Source: CAZDUS01 sp964535015 (GTDB taxonomy: Bacteria; Verrucomicrobiota; Kiritimatiellia; CAIKKV01; CAITUY01). From it: 64,000 nucleotides of DNA. A program made the translations under genes and the position numbers. Below the pieces are notes generated by a model, which saw only the letters and a program-made list of their open reading frames with translations, was not told the DNA's origin and searched no databases. This document shows, in pieces, positions 9,766 through 17,109 of the stretch (position 1 is its first letter; each line of letters opens with the position of its first letter). Location of the stretch: contig CAZHRU010000001.1 in assembly GCA_964535015.1 (NCBI GenBank), positions 1 through 64,000 of the forward strand. The letters run 5' to 3'.

Positions 9766-10701
9766 TTATCTTCTCTTGGCGGCGCCAATGCCGCTGAGTT
9801 GGCTGCGGCGCATCAGGTATTCGCTCAACACCACGGCCAACGGGCGGCTGGTGTTCACCAGCACGTAGTCGGCATGGTTGCGGTCGCAGACTTTGCGCAG
9901 GCCGGATGTGAACGCCTCGACCTCGCGTTTGTAGGCGGCGGCAATACGTTTGGGATTGGTGATGATGTCAGGTTCGTTTTCCAAGCCCACAAACCGGCAG
10001 GTGCCGTTGAACGGCATCTCCAGTTCGTCGGGGTCGAGCGTGTGAAACACGGTGACATTGTGACCGCCAAAGGCCAAATGATCCAACCCTTTGCCGAACT
10101 CCTCCACGCTGCCGAACAGGTCCGAGAAGAGCATGACGAAACTGCGCCGCTTGAGGCGTTGGGCGAACTCGTGGAGGACTGTGGCCACATCCGTTCGTGG
10201 CTCATCCTTGGCCTCGGCCAGTTTCTCTCCGATGGCGCCGATGATGCTGCGCTTGCTTGCCGGCGGGACGTAACTGCGGAGTTTGCTGTCGAAAACGCCC
10301 AAGCCGACCGAGTCGCGCTGTTGGATGACCAAGTACGCCAAACTGGCGGCCAGATACTTGGCGTATTCCAGTTTGGTGCCGAAAGGTTTGGTGTCGCCGT
10401 ACCGCATTGAGGAACTCGCATCGAGCAACAGGTAGGCGTCGAAGTTCGTTTCGGCGTCGTAGAGTTTAACGTAATAGCGCTCAGTTCGTCCGTAAACACG
10501 CCAGTCGACGTGTCGGGCCGCATCGCCGGACGAATAGGGGCGGTGGTGGGCGAACTCCGTTGAAAAGCCGCGCAACGGGCTGCGATGCTGCCCGATGCGT
10601 TTGCCTTCGACGGCTTGAAGGGCGACAAGTTGGAGCGCGTTGATTCGCTCCAACACGCCGGCGTCAAGATACCGCAGGTTGATTGGAGGTCGTTTTGCCA
10701 T
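9766..10701 (-). CDS. DUF58 domain protein (MoxR-associated, VWA-like)
   Basis: A 311-residue cytoplasmic protein. The DUF58 core is visible as RGFSTEFAHHRPYSSGDAAR followed by HVDWRVYGRTERYYVKLYD, close to the family consensus of GxEFxxxRxYxxGDxxRxIDW. A VWA-type MIDAS follows (LLLDASSSMRYG), and SFVMLFSDLF probably forms a later strand of that fold. DUF58 proteins are standard partners of MoxR AAA+ ATPases. The first 38 bp overlap the end of moxR in another frame, so translation of the two is likely coupled. Length and motif set look complete. Confidence 0.92.
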   Translation of the reverse strand: MAKRPPINLRYLDAGVLERINALQLVALQAVEGKRIGQHRSPLRGFSTEFAHHRPYSSGDAARHVDWRVYGRTERYYVKLYDAETNFDAYLLLDASSSMRYGDTKPFGTKLEYAKYLAASLAYLVIQQRDSVGLGVFDSKLRSYVPPASKRSIIGAIGEKLAEAKDEPRTDVATVLHEFAQRLKRRSFVMLFSDLFGSVEEFGKGLDHLAFGGHNVTVFHTLDPDELEMPFNGTCRFVGLENEPDIITNPKRIAAAYKREVEAFTSGLRKVCDRNHADYVLVNTSRPLAVVLSEYLMRRSQLSGIGAAKRR

Positions 10702-11731
10702 GCGTGATCCGCTCGTCGGGTTTGATTTCGGCCAGCAACCTGTCCACGATGTCGTCGGTTGTCAACCCTTCGGACTGCGCGGAGAAGTTGAGGATGATCC
10801 GGTGGCGCAGGATTGGTTTGGCCACCGCCTTGATATCTTCGGGGGACACATAGAATCGTCCGCGCAGCGCGGCGCGTGCCTTGGCGGCGATCACGAGGTT
10901 CAGGCTTGCACGCGGCCCCGCGCCCCACGATAGCATTTCCTTTATAAAGGCGGGTGCCGACGGGTCGTTAATGCGCGTCGCCCTGGCAAGTGCGGTCGCG
11001 TACTCGACCATCTGGCGGGCCACCGGGATGCGGCGGACCATCTTTTGCAGCGCGAGGATCTCTTCCTTGCTCAGCACCGGCGCCAGTTGGGTGTCCGGTG
11101 CGATGCTGATGCGCTCGACGATCTCAATTTCCTCGTCCCAACTCGGGTAGTCCACGAAAATGTTAAACAGGAACCGATCCAACTGGGCTTCGGGCAGCGG
11201 ATAGGTGCCTTCCTGTTCGATCGGGTTCTGGGTGGCCAGCACGAAGAACGGTTCGTCAAGTTTGTAGTCCGTTCCGCCGATCGATACTTTCTTCTCCTGC
11301 ATGGCTTCCAGCAAGGCCGCCTGCGTCTTCGGCGGGGTCCGGTTGATTTCGTCGGCCAGGATGATGTTGGAGAACACCGGACCCGGGCTGAATTTGAACT
11401 GCCGTTGCCGCGTGACGGGGTCGTCCTGTAGCAGTTCGGTGCCTGTAATGTCCGTCGGCATCAGGTCGGGTGTGAACTGGATCCGTTTGAATCCGAGCGA
11501 CATGGTTTGCGCCAGAGAACTGACCAGCAACGTCTTGGCCAGGCCCGGTACACCGACGAGGAGGCAGTGACCGCGGGAGAACACCCCGATCATCATCTCG
11601 TCGATCACCTGTTCCATGCCCACAATCACTTTGCGGGTCTCGGTGACGATACGGTCGCGGGCATATCCCAACTGTCTTACGGCTTGCGCGTCTTGTTCTG
11701 AAACAGCGGTTTCCTTGGTCCTGTCTGTCAT
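10664..11731 (-). CDS. MoxR-family AAA+ ATPase
   Basis: A 355-residue AAA_3 ATPase. Walker A is GVPGLAKT (residues 60-67), Walker B is IILADEINR near residue 125, followed by the family-typical PPKTQAALLEAMQEKKVS, and sensor 1 lies in FFVLATQNPIEQEGTYPLPE. The C-terminal lid region (GAGPRASLNLVIAAKARAAL) is also typical. MoxR proteins are thought to act as chaperone-like ATPases that mature or regulate complexes together with VWA-containing partners, which are the next genes. It is the first gene of the minus-strand operon running to the left edge. An AAAGGCTG-like ribosome site precedes the start. Confidence 0.93.
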   Translation of the reverse strand: MTDRTKETAVSEQDAQAVRQLGYARDRIVTETRKVIVGMEQVIDEMMIGVFSRGHCLLVGVPGLAKTLLVSSLAQTMSLGFKRIQFTPDLMPTDITGTELLQDDPVTRQRQFKFSPGPVFSNIILADEINRTPPKTQAALLEAMQEKKVSIGGTDYKLDEPFFVLATQNPIEQEGTYPLPEAQLDRFLFNIFVDYPSWDEEIEIVERISIAPDTQLAPVLSKEEILALQKMVRRIPVARQMVEYATALARATRINDPSAPAFIKEMLSWGAGPRASLNLVIAAKARAALRGRFYVSPEDIKAVAKPILRHRIILNFSAQSEGLTTDDIVDRLLAEIKPDERITHGKTTSNQPAVS

Positions 11732-11915
11732 GGTATCAGCCTTTCTTGTCGTTAGAACAGCATCTTGTATTACTCGGAAGCTACAAAAGCGGTTTTCCTA
11801 ATGTCCAACGCTTGTCAATGAAGGGATGATGACATCACATCGGCCAACGATGCAATACAACAAAATTGCTTTCCACACCTCGGTATTGATTAGGAGGCGA
11901 CGGCAATCCGTTGGG

Positions 11916-11931
11916 TGACGCTAGTGCGTCA
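11916..11931. repeat. Small perfect hairpin at the end of the XRE gene
   Basis: TGACGC (11916-11921) and GCGTCA (11926-11931) form a perfect 6-bp inverted repeat with loop TAGT. The right arm contains the stop codon of the XRE regulator gene. No T-tract follows on either strand, so this is not a convincing intrinsic terminator. It could protect the 3' end of the transcript. Confidence 0.35.
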
Positions 11932-12411
11932 GGCGGGCATGGCGACGCGGCGTCCGCCCAGCAGGCGTTTGACAACAGGGCATTTCATACAGGGAAGAAT
12001 CGGTCCTGTGTTCTTCCTGCTGGTGGGACGGCAATTGGCTGATCCGACAAACCAGCAGAACTGTCCGCGCCCCACGGTGAAGGATGTGCACTTCTCGCGC
12101 TTGCCGGGGGCGCAGTTGCGGATTTCCCAACAGGGGACATCATCCAACGTGCGTTTTTGATGCAACGCCAGGAGCACCAGGAGTTGGATCATCACCCGGA
12201 TGGGGACATCGCGCCAGCCCTGCTCGTAACTCTGGATGGCCTTATGAGAGACGCCCAGCGCCGACGCCACCTCGGCCTGGGTCCGGTCCATTATCGTGCG
12301 GATCTGCTTGACGGAGGTCGCCCGATCCGCGGCGATGGGCCGGGAACATTTGGGCGTCTTTCGTGAAGTCGCCGAAGTCTTTCCGGTAGTTTTCTTTTTC
12401 TGCGTCATCAT
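11929..12411 (-). CDS. XRE-type HTH regulator with Cys-rich C-terminal domain
   Basis: A 160-residue protein (the start could also be the next ATG at 12408). A basic Lys/Thr-rich N-terminus precedes a helix-turn-helix (TQAEVASALGVSHKAIQSYE, about residues 43-62). The C-terminal half carries a spaced cysteine set: PCWEIRNC, a third Cys in REKCTSF, then GQFCW, SANCR and PCMKCPV. The CWE-x2-C signature recurs in regulators and small proteins of strict anaerobes and looks suited to binding a metal or FeS cluster. The gene is divergent from the CODH/ACS operon, with a palindrome in the shared upstream region, so I infer it is the local regulator, possibly sensing redox or metal state. The inducer is not known. 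Confidence 0.8.
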   Translation of the reverse strand: MMTQKKKTTGKTSATSRKTPKCSRPIAADRATSVKQIRTIMDRTQAEVASALGVSHKAIQSYEQGWRDVPIRVMIQLLVLLALHQKRTLDDVPCWEIRNCAPGKREKCTSFTVGRGQFCWFVGSANCRPTSRKNTGPILPCMKCPVVKRLLGGRRVAMPA

Positions 12412-12463
12412 GGTTGCCTCTTCCTTATATCAAATCCCCTGGTCCTTGCCGACCCCGGTCCAT

Positions 12464-12489
12464 CACCCCCCCGTGGCCCCAGGGGGGTG
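12464..12489. repeat. G/C-tract inverted repeat in the divergent control region
   Basis: CACCCCCC (12464-12471) pairs with GGGGGGTG (12482-12489) across a 10-base loop; further G-runs continue to about 12502. It lies between the XRE gene and the CODH/ACS operon, about 50 bp from the XRE start, inside the probable 5' leader of the XRE transcript. The G-runs could also form a quadruplex on the plus strand. No T-tract follows. Confidence 0.5.
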
Positions 12490-12520
12490 GGGGGGGCGGG
12501 GGCAAAGTTACCATTTATTC

Positions 12521-12550
12521 TTGTGTACCACATTGTGGTGGTGATACAGT
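12521..12550 (+). promoter_or_regulatory. Candidate promoter and operator of the CODH/ACS operon
   Basis: The palindrome ACCACA-T-TGTGGT occupies 12527-12539. It is flanked by a -35-like TTGTGT (12521-12526) and a -10-like TACAGT (12545-12550) with an 18-bp spacer, so a protein bound to the palindrome would sit in the spacer of the promoter. The downstream start codon of metF is at 12657, giving a leader of roughly 100 nt. The position, midway between the divergent XRE regulator and the operon, makes it the best candidate operator. The palindrome is seen directly; promoter function is inference. Confidence 0.45.
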
Positions 12551-12656
12551 ATGACAAGTTGACCATTGGTTCAAGGCCGAAATGCCACAGAGCAGGCGAG
12601 GTAAAGTCAGGACTCATTTCCTGGTGAAGACGAGAACGAGGCAATAGAGAGGTACT

Positions 12657-14213
12657 ATGCTGCGGGAATCAATACGGAGTGGGGAGTTTGCCATTACTTG
12701 CGAGTTTGTTCCCGCGCGGGGCAAAAGCGGGCCGGGTGTGGAGGCCGCCATCGAGTTTGCCAAGGCGGTGGCAGGCACCGGATCGAAAGTCCATGCCGTC
12801 AGTCTGACGGACAATCCCGGCGGCAATTCCGCCATGACGCCGGATGCGCTGGCACCGGAAATCCAGAAGCACGGGATGGATGCGCTTGTGCATTTCTCGT
12901 GCCGGGATCTGAACCGGAACGCCGCCGAATCCCGCGTGATGGCGCTGGCGCGGGCGGGCATCACCAATCTTCTTGTCATCACCGGCGATTATCCGGCCAG
13001 TGGTTTTGAAGGCAATGCGGCGGGGGTTTTCGATCTCGATGCGGTTCAGGCCATCAAGTACATGAAGGCGATGAACGCCGGACTTGAGATCCCCGGCACC
13101 AAGAAGGGCGTCACGGTGCGTCTCCCCCAGACCGATTTCTTCATTGCGGCGGCGGTATCCCCCTTCAAGTTAAAAGAGGAGGAGTTGATGCCGCAGTTCT
13201 TCAAACTCGAGAAGAAGATTGCGGCGGGTGCGGATTTTGTGATTACCCAGTTGGGTTATGACATGCGCAAGTTTCTTGAAGTGAAGCGCTACATGGTGAG
13301 TCGGGGACTCAAGGTGCCGCTGATTGGCAACGTCTATGTCTTGAGTTACGGGGCGGCCAAGACGATGAATGCGGGGTTGGTGCCGGGGTGTGTGGTCTCG
13401 GACGAGTTGCTGGGTGTTCTGGAAGCGGAGTCCAAGGACGCGGACAAAGGCAAGAAGAAGCGACTTGAACGCGCCGCGAAGATGGTGGCGATGTTCAAAG
13501 GCATGGGTTTCAACGGTGTGCATATCGGAGGGTTCGCCCTCAAGACGGAAGACTTCCTTTATATCATCAATCGGGCGACGGAACTGGAGTCGCAGTGGGA
13601 ATCGTTCATACCGGAAGTATCCTTTGGGCGGAAAGACGAGTTCTATGCGTTTCCGCCGCCGATGAGTTACCGGCCGGGCGGAACTGACGCGGACCCCGTG
13701 CAGCATCTTCCTCCGGGACGGGCGGTTCTGGGTTATGGGGCGTCGATGGGCATGCATCAACTGCTCTTCGAGCGCGGGAGTCTCGGGTGTCGGTTTTTGA
13801 CCGGCTACTACAAGAAGGTAGGGGCGCGATCGTTGCTCGGTCGGTTGTCACACGCCAACGAAAACCTGGTCAAAGGCATGATCTTTGGTTGCAGGGATTG
13901 CGGCGACTGCGCCTTGCCGGATATGGCCTACTGTTGTCCCCAGGGCAACTGTGCCAAGCAACAGCGCAATGGGCCCTGCGGTGGAAGTACGCGCGGGATG
14001 TGCGAGGTCTATCCGGACGAGAAGCCCTGTGTCTGGACGCTGGTCTACGAACGCATGAAGGGCGCGGGGAAACTTGAAGACCTGCGGACCCGGTACACGC
14101 CGCCGCGCAAGATGGAACTGGCGTATACGTCGGGATGGGCCAACTACTTTCTCGAACGGGATCATGCCGCGGCGGGCGGGCCGGTTGAACCTCCAACAAA
14201 CACCCACGGATGA
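12657..14213 (+). CDS. metF: Methylenetetrahydrofolate reductase, MetF-MetV fusion
   Basis: A 518-residue protein that reduces methylene-THF to methyl-THF, the last step of the methyl branch before the corrinoid protein. Residues 1 to about 300 are a MetF TIM barrel (ITCEFVPARG at the N-terminus, AVSLTDNPGG, LVITGDYPASG, VITQLGYD, PLIGNVYVLS). The C-terminal part is a MetV-type domain with many cysteines between residues 412 and 458: GCRDCGDC, YCCPQGNC, GPCGGS, GMCEVYP and PCVW. In many acetogens MetV is a separate partner subunit; here the two are one chain. No NAD(P)H-binding RnfC2-type subunit is next to it, so the electron donor is unclear. An AGAGAGG ribosome site precedes the ATG, and the 3' end overlaps cooC by 4 bp. 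Confidence 0.9.
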   Translation: MLRESIRSGEFAITCEFVPARGKSGPGVEAAIEFAKAVAGTGSKVHAVSLTDNPGGNSAMTPDALAPEIQKHGMDALVHFSCRDLNRNAAESRVMALARAGITNLLVITGDYPASGFEGNAAGVFDLDAVQAIKYMKAMNAGLEIPGTKKGVTVRLPQTDFFIAAAVSPFKLKEEELMPQFFKLEKKIAAGADFVITQLGYDMRKFLEVKRYMVSRGLKVPLIGNVYVLSYGAAKTMNAGLVPGCVVSDELLGVLEAESKDADKGKKKRLERAAKMVAMFKGMGFNGVHIGGFALKTEDFLYIINRATELESQWESFIPEVSFGRKDEFYAFPPPMSYRPGGTDADPVQHLPPGRAVLGYGASMGMHQLLFERGSLGCRFLTGYYKKVGARSLLGRLSHANENLVKGMIFGCRDCGDCALPDMAYCCPQGNCAKQQRNGPCGGSTRGMCEVYPDEKPCVWTLVYERMKGAGKLEDLRTRYTPPRKMELAYTSGWANYFLERDHAAAGGPVEPPTNTHG

Positions 14214-14998
14214 AAATCGCGGTCACAGGCAAGGGCGGCGTTGGCAAGACAACAGTCTGCGCGCTCCTGGCCAAGGCGTTGAAGGCGTCCGGACGTGATG
14301 TGGTGGCGATTGACTGTGATCCGGACTCGAATCTGGCGGCCTGCATGGGGTACGCGCATCCCGAGCAACTGAAACCCCTTGTCGCGCTCAAGGATCTCAT
14401 TGAGGAAAAGATGGGGGTCAAGCCGGGGACGACCGGGGGGATGTTCCGTCTGAATCCTTTTGTGGAAGATATCCCGGACCGGTATGCCGTTGACATTGAC
14501 GGGGTCCGGGTGCTGGTTGCCGGCGCGGTCAAGAAGGGGGGGGCCGGCTGTTACTGTCCGGAGAACGCCCTGATCCGGGCCCTGATTGCGCATTTGCTCG
14601 TGGACGGAAAGACGGATCTCATCCTCGACATGGAGGCGGGTGTTGAACACTTGAGCCGGGGTACTGTGCGTACGGTGGACGCCCTGCTTGTGGTTGTTGA
14701 CCCGTCCTTGCGCGCTGTGGAAACGGCGTTGCGAATCCGCGACCTGGCGGGCCAACTTGGCCTGAAACAGAGTTTGGCGATAGGGAACAAGATACGGTCA
14801 GAAAAAGATTCGCGCTTTCTGGTGGAATCACTCCCCGGATGGGAGTTTGTCGGTTTCCTGCCGTACGATGACATGCTTCGGGATGCGGAAATGTCCGGGC
14901 GTTCGGTAAGCGGCGGCGCCGGTCGGGAGACTGGGGGCGCGGTAGTAGGTATCACCGAAAAACTTGAGGCGCGATTCGCCACCCAACAATCAAAGTGA
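14210..14998 (+). CDS. cooC: CooC-type nickel-insertion ATPase
   Basis: A 262-residue MinD/ParA-like ATPase expected to insert nickel into the CODH C-cluster. The P-loop is TGKGGVGKTT at residues 6-15, and the metal-binding CxC motif typical of CooC lies at Cys114 and Cys116 (GCYCPEN). ILDMEAGVEHLSRG is the usual Walker B region. Its ATG overlaps the metF stop (ATGA), and CODH follows after a gap of 7 bp. A second ATPase of the same family (22603-23370) sits later in the operon and is more likely the ACS-specific one, so the two probably divide the work between CODH and ACS. Confidence 0.9.
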   Translation: MKIAVTGKGGVGKTTVCALLAKALKASGRDVVAIDCDPDSNLAACMGYAHPEQLKPLVALKDLIEEKMGVKPGTTGGMFRLNPFVEDIPDRYAVDIDGVRVLVAGAVKKGGAGCYCPENALIRALIAHLLVDGKTDLILDMEAGVEHLSRGTVRTVDALLVVVDPSLRAVETALRIRDLAGQLGLKQSLAIGNKIRSEKDSRFLVESLPGWEFVGFLPYDDMLRDAEMSGRSVSGGAGRETGGAVVGITEKLEARFATQQSK

Positions 14999-15005
14999 GG
15001 TCAAG

Positions 15006-17090
15006 ATGACAAAAACAAACACGATGCAGATTGATGAACGGACAGCCGATCCTGTTGCCCAGGAGGTCTTGAAGAAGGTCAACGCCGCGGGCATGGAAAC
15101 GGCCCACACCCGCCACCTTGAACAGGGTACGCGTTGCCCGTTCGGAGACAAGGGCGTGTGTTGCCGTATTTGTGATATGGGGCCCTGCCGCATCAGTTTG
15201 CGGGAAACGGGCGCCAAGCGGGGGGTGTGCGGCGCGACGGCCGAGACCATTGCCGCACGGCAGTTGATCCGGCAAGTGGCCGCTGGCGCGGCGGCTCACT
15301 CGGATCACGGGCATGATGTTGTCAAGACGCTCAAACTGGTCGCAAAAGGGGAGGCGCAGGGGTACTCAATCAAGGATCCCCAGAGACTTCTGGCCCTGGC
15401 GGCGGAATGGGGCGTGAAAACCGACGGGCGAAAGGTGGAGGCGATCGCCCTGGAGATGGCCGATCTGGCTTTGGGACAGTTCAACCAGCAGGAGGGCGAA
15501 ATCCGGTACCCTGCGTTGCGCGCGCCCGAGGCCACGGTGCAAAACTGGCGCAAACTCGGGCTCCTGCCCGTGGGTGTCGAGCACGAGATTGTCGAGACTC
15601 TGCACCGAACGCACGAGGGGGTTGACGCCGACTATATCAACCTGATCATGCATGGCATGCGGACCTCCATGGGCGATGGATGGGCGGGAGCCATGCTCGC
15701 CACCGACTTCAGTGACATCCTGTTCGGGTCCCCGCAGCCGGTGCGCAGTCAAGTCAATCTGGGTGTACTCAGGACGGATTACGTCAACATCGTTGTGCAT
15801 GGCCATGAACCGACGCTCTCCGAGATGGTCGTCGCGGCCAGTCGTGATCCCGAGTTGCTGGCATATGCCAAAACCAAAGGCGCGGGCGGGATTCTGGTGG
15901 GAGGCATCTGCTGCACGGCGAACGAGATCCTCATGCGGCAGGGCGCTCCGGTTGTCGGGAACTTCCTGCACCAGGAACTGGCCCTGGCGACCGGGGCGGT
16001 GGACGTGATGCTCGTTGACGTGCAATGCATCATGCCGGCCCTGGTTGAACATGCCGAAAAGTTCCACACCAAGGTGGTCACTACCAGCAAGAAGGCGCGC
16101 ATTCCGGGGGCCCAGCACATTGCATTTGATGAGGAGCACGCCTACGACATTGCCAAGCAGATCGTCAGGACGGCGGTGGAGAACTATCCCAACCGTCGTG
16201 TCGTGGACATCCCGGCAGGAAAGACCGACTTGGTCGCCGGGTTCACGGTGCAGAACACGTTCCGGCACCTTGGCGGCCGGTACCGTGCCACGTTCAGGCC
16301 GTTGAACGACGGCATTATCTCGGGACGCCTGCGGGGGGTTGCGGCGGTAATCGGTTGCAACACGGTCCTGAAGACTCAGGACGACAGCCACATCAAAATG
16401 GTCAAGGAGTTGATCGCAAACGATGTCCTTGTGGTCATGACGGGGTGTGCGGCGACGGCCTGCGCCAAGGTGGGTTTGCTCCAACCCGAGGCCGCGGCCA
16501 AGTGGGCTGGCGCCGGCCTGCGGGAGATCTGTGAAGCGGTGGGGATTCCGCCGGTGTTGCACCTGGGGTCTTGCGTAGACAACAGCCGCATCCTGGTCGC
16601 GCTCTGCGAGATGATCAAAGAGGGTGGACTCGGCGACAAACTCTCCGACCTGCCAATTGCCGGGGCGGCGCCCGAGGCCATGTGCGAGAAGGCGATTGCC
16701 ATCGGGTTCTACTGCGTCGCTTCCGGGGCGTACGTGAACTACAGTCCCGCCATGCGGGTTCTGGGAAGTCCGGTTCTGACCAAGTTCCTGACCGAGGATA
16801 TCGAGCAGTTGGTCGGCGGCAAGTTCAGTTTCGAAAACGATCCCGTCAAGGCGGCTCAGTTGATGATGGCCCACATGGACAAGAAACGGGTGGCTCTGAA
16901 ATTGCGGCCGCTGATGTATGGCAAGAGTTTTCTGGCGGAAGGCGAAGCGGTTGTTGCGGCCGACGCGGGGGTGCCGACGCCCATCCGGGGAGGGGGGGCT
17001 GTATCGGGAATGCGAAAAGGGTGCAGCGGGCATGCCATTGCGGTCGACAGCGTTCCTCACGAAGGCGCCTGCTCGGGTTGTGATCAGTGA
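15006..17090 (+). CDS. acsA: Carbon monoxide dehydrogenase, catalytic subunit of CODH/ACS
   Basis: A 694-residue NiFe-S enzyme (CO + H2O = CO2 + 2e- + 2H+). I chose the ATG at 15006, preceded by GAGGT; an in-frame start at 14964 would lie within cooC. D- and B-cluster ligands are at Cys44, Cys52, Cys53, Cys56, Cys61 and Cys75, with exactly the CooS spacing (8-1-3-5-14). C-cluster candidates are the GHEP His near 267, Cys303 (GGICCTAN), Cys341 (VQCIM), Cys451 (IGCNTV), Cys481 (TGCAATAC) and Cys523 (GSCVDN). All ligands appear present, so the enzyme should be active. A C-terminal tail of about 60 residues ends in two Cys (ACSGCDQ). ACS follows directly, so this is the CODH partner of ACS rather than a stand-alone CooS. 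Confidence 0.96.
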   Translation: MTKTNTMQIDERTADPVAQEVLKKVNAAGMETAHTRHLEQGTRCPFGDKGVCCRICDMGPCRISLRETGAKRGVCGATAETIAARQLIRQVAAGAAAHSDHGHDVVKTLKLVAKGEAQGYSIKDPQRLLALAAEWGVKTDGRKVEAIALEMADLALGQFNQQEGEIRYPALRAPEATVQNWRKLGLLPVGVEHEIVETLHRTHEGVDADYINLIMHGMRTSMGDGWAGAMLATDFSDILFGSPQPVRSQVNLGVLRTDYVNIVVHGHEPTLSEMVVAASRDPELLAYAKTKGAGGILVGGICCTANEILMRQGAPVVGNFLHQELALATGAVDVMLVDVQCIMPALVEHAEKFHTKVVTTSKKARIPGAQHIAFDEEHAYDIAKQIVRTAVENYPNRRVVDIPAGKTDLVAGFTVQNTFRHLGGRYRATFRPLNDGIISGRLRGVAAVIGCNTVLKTQDDSHIKMVKELIANDVLVVMTGCAATACAKVGLLQPEAAAKWAGAGLREICEAVGIPPVLHLGSCVDNSRILVALCEMIKEGGLGDKLSDLPIAGAAPEAMCEKAIAIGFYCVASGAYVNYSPAMRVLGSPVLTKFLTEDIEQLVGGKFSFENDPVKAAQLMMAHMDKKRVALKLRPLMYGKSFLAEGEAVVAADAGVPTPIRGGGAVSGMRKGCSGHAIAVDSVPHEGACSGCDQ

Positions 17091-17109
17091 TTTAAGGAGA
17101 GAACATACC

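Noticed and set aside
11916..11931. Intrinsic terminator after the XRE gene
   Set aside because: The stem is short and no T-tract follows on either strand, so it is recorded only as a hairpin.
16918..17109. Upstream in-frame extension of acetyl-CoA synthase
   Set aside because: It overlaps the end of CODH in another frame, whereas ATG 17110 has a strong ribosome site and gives the normal ACS length.
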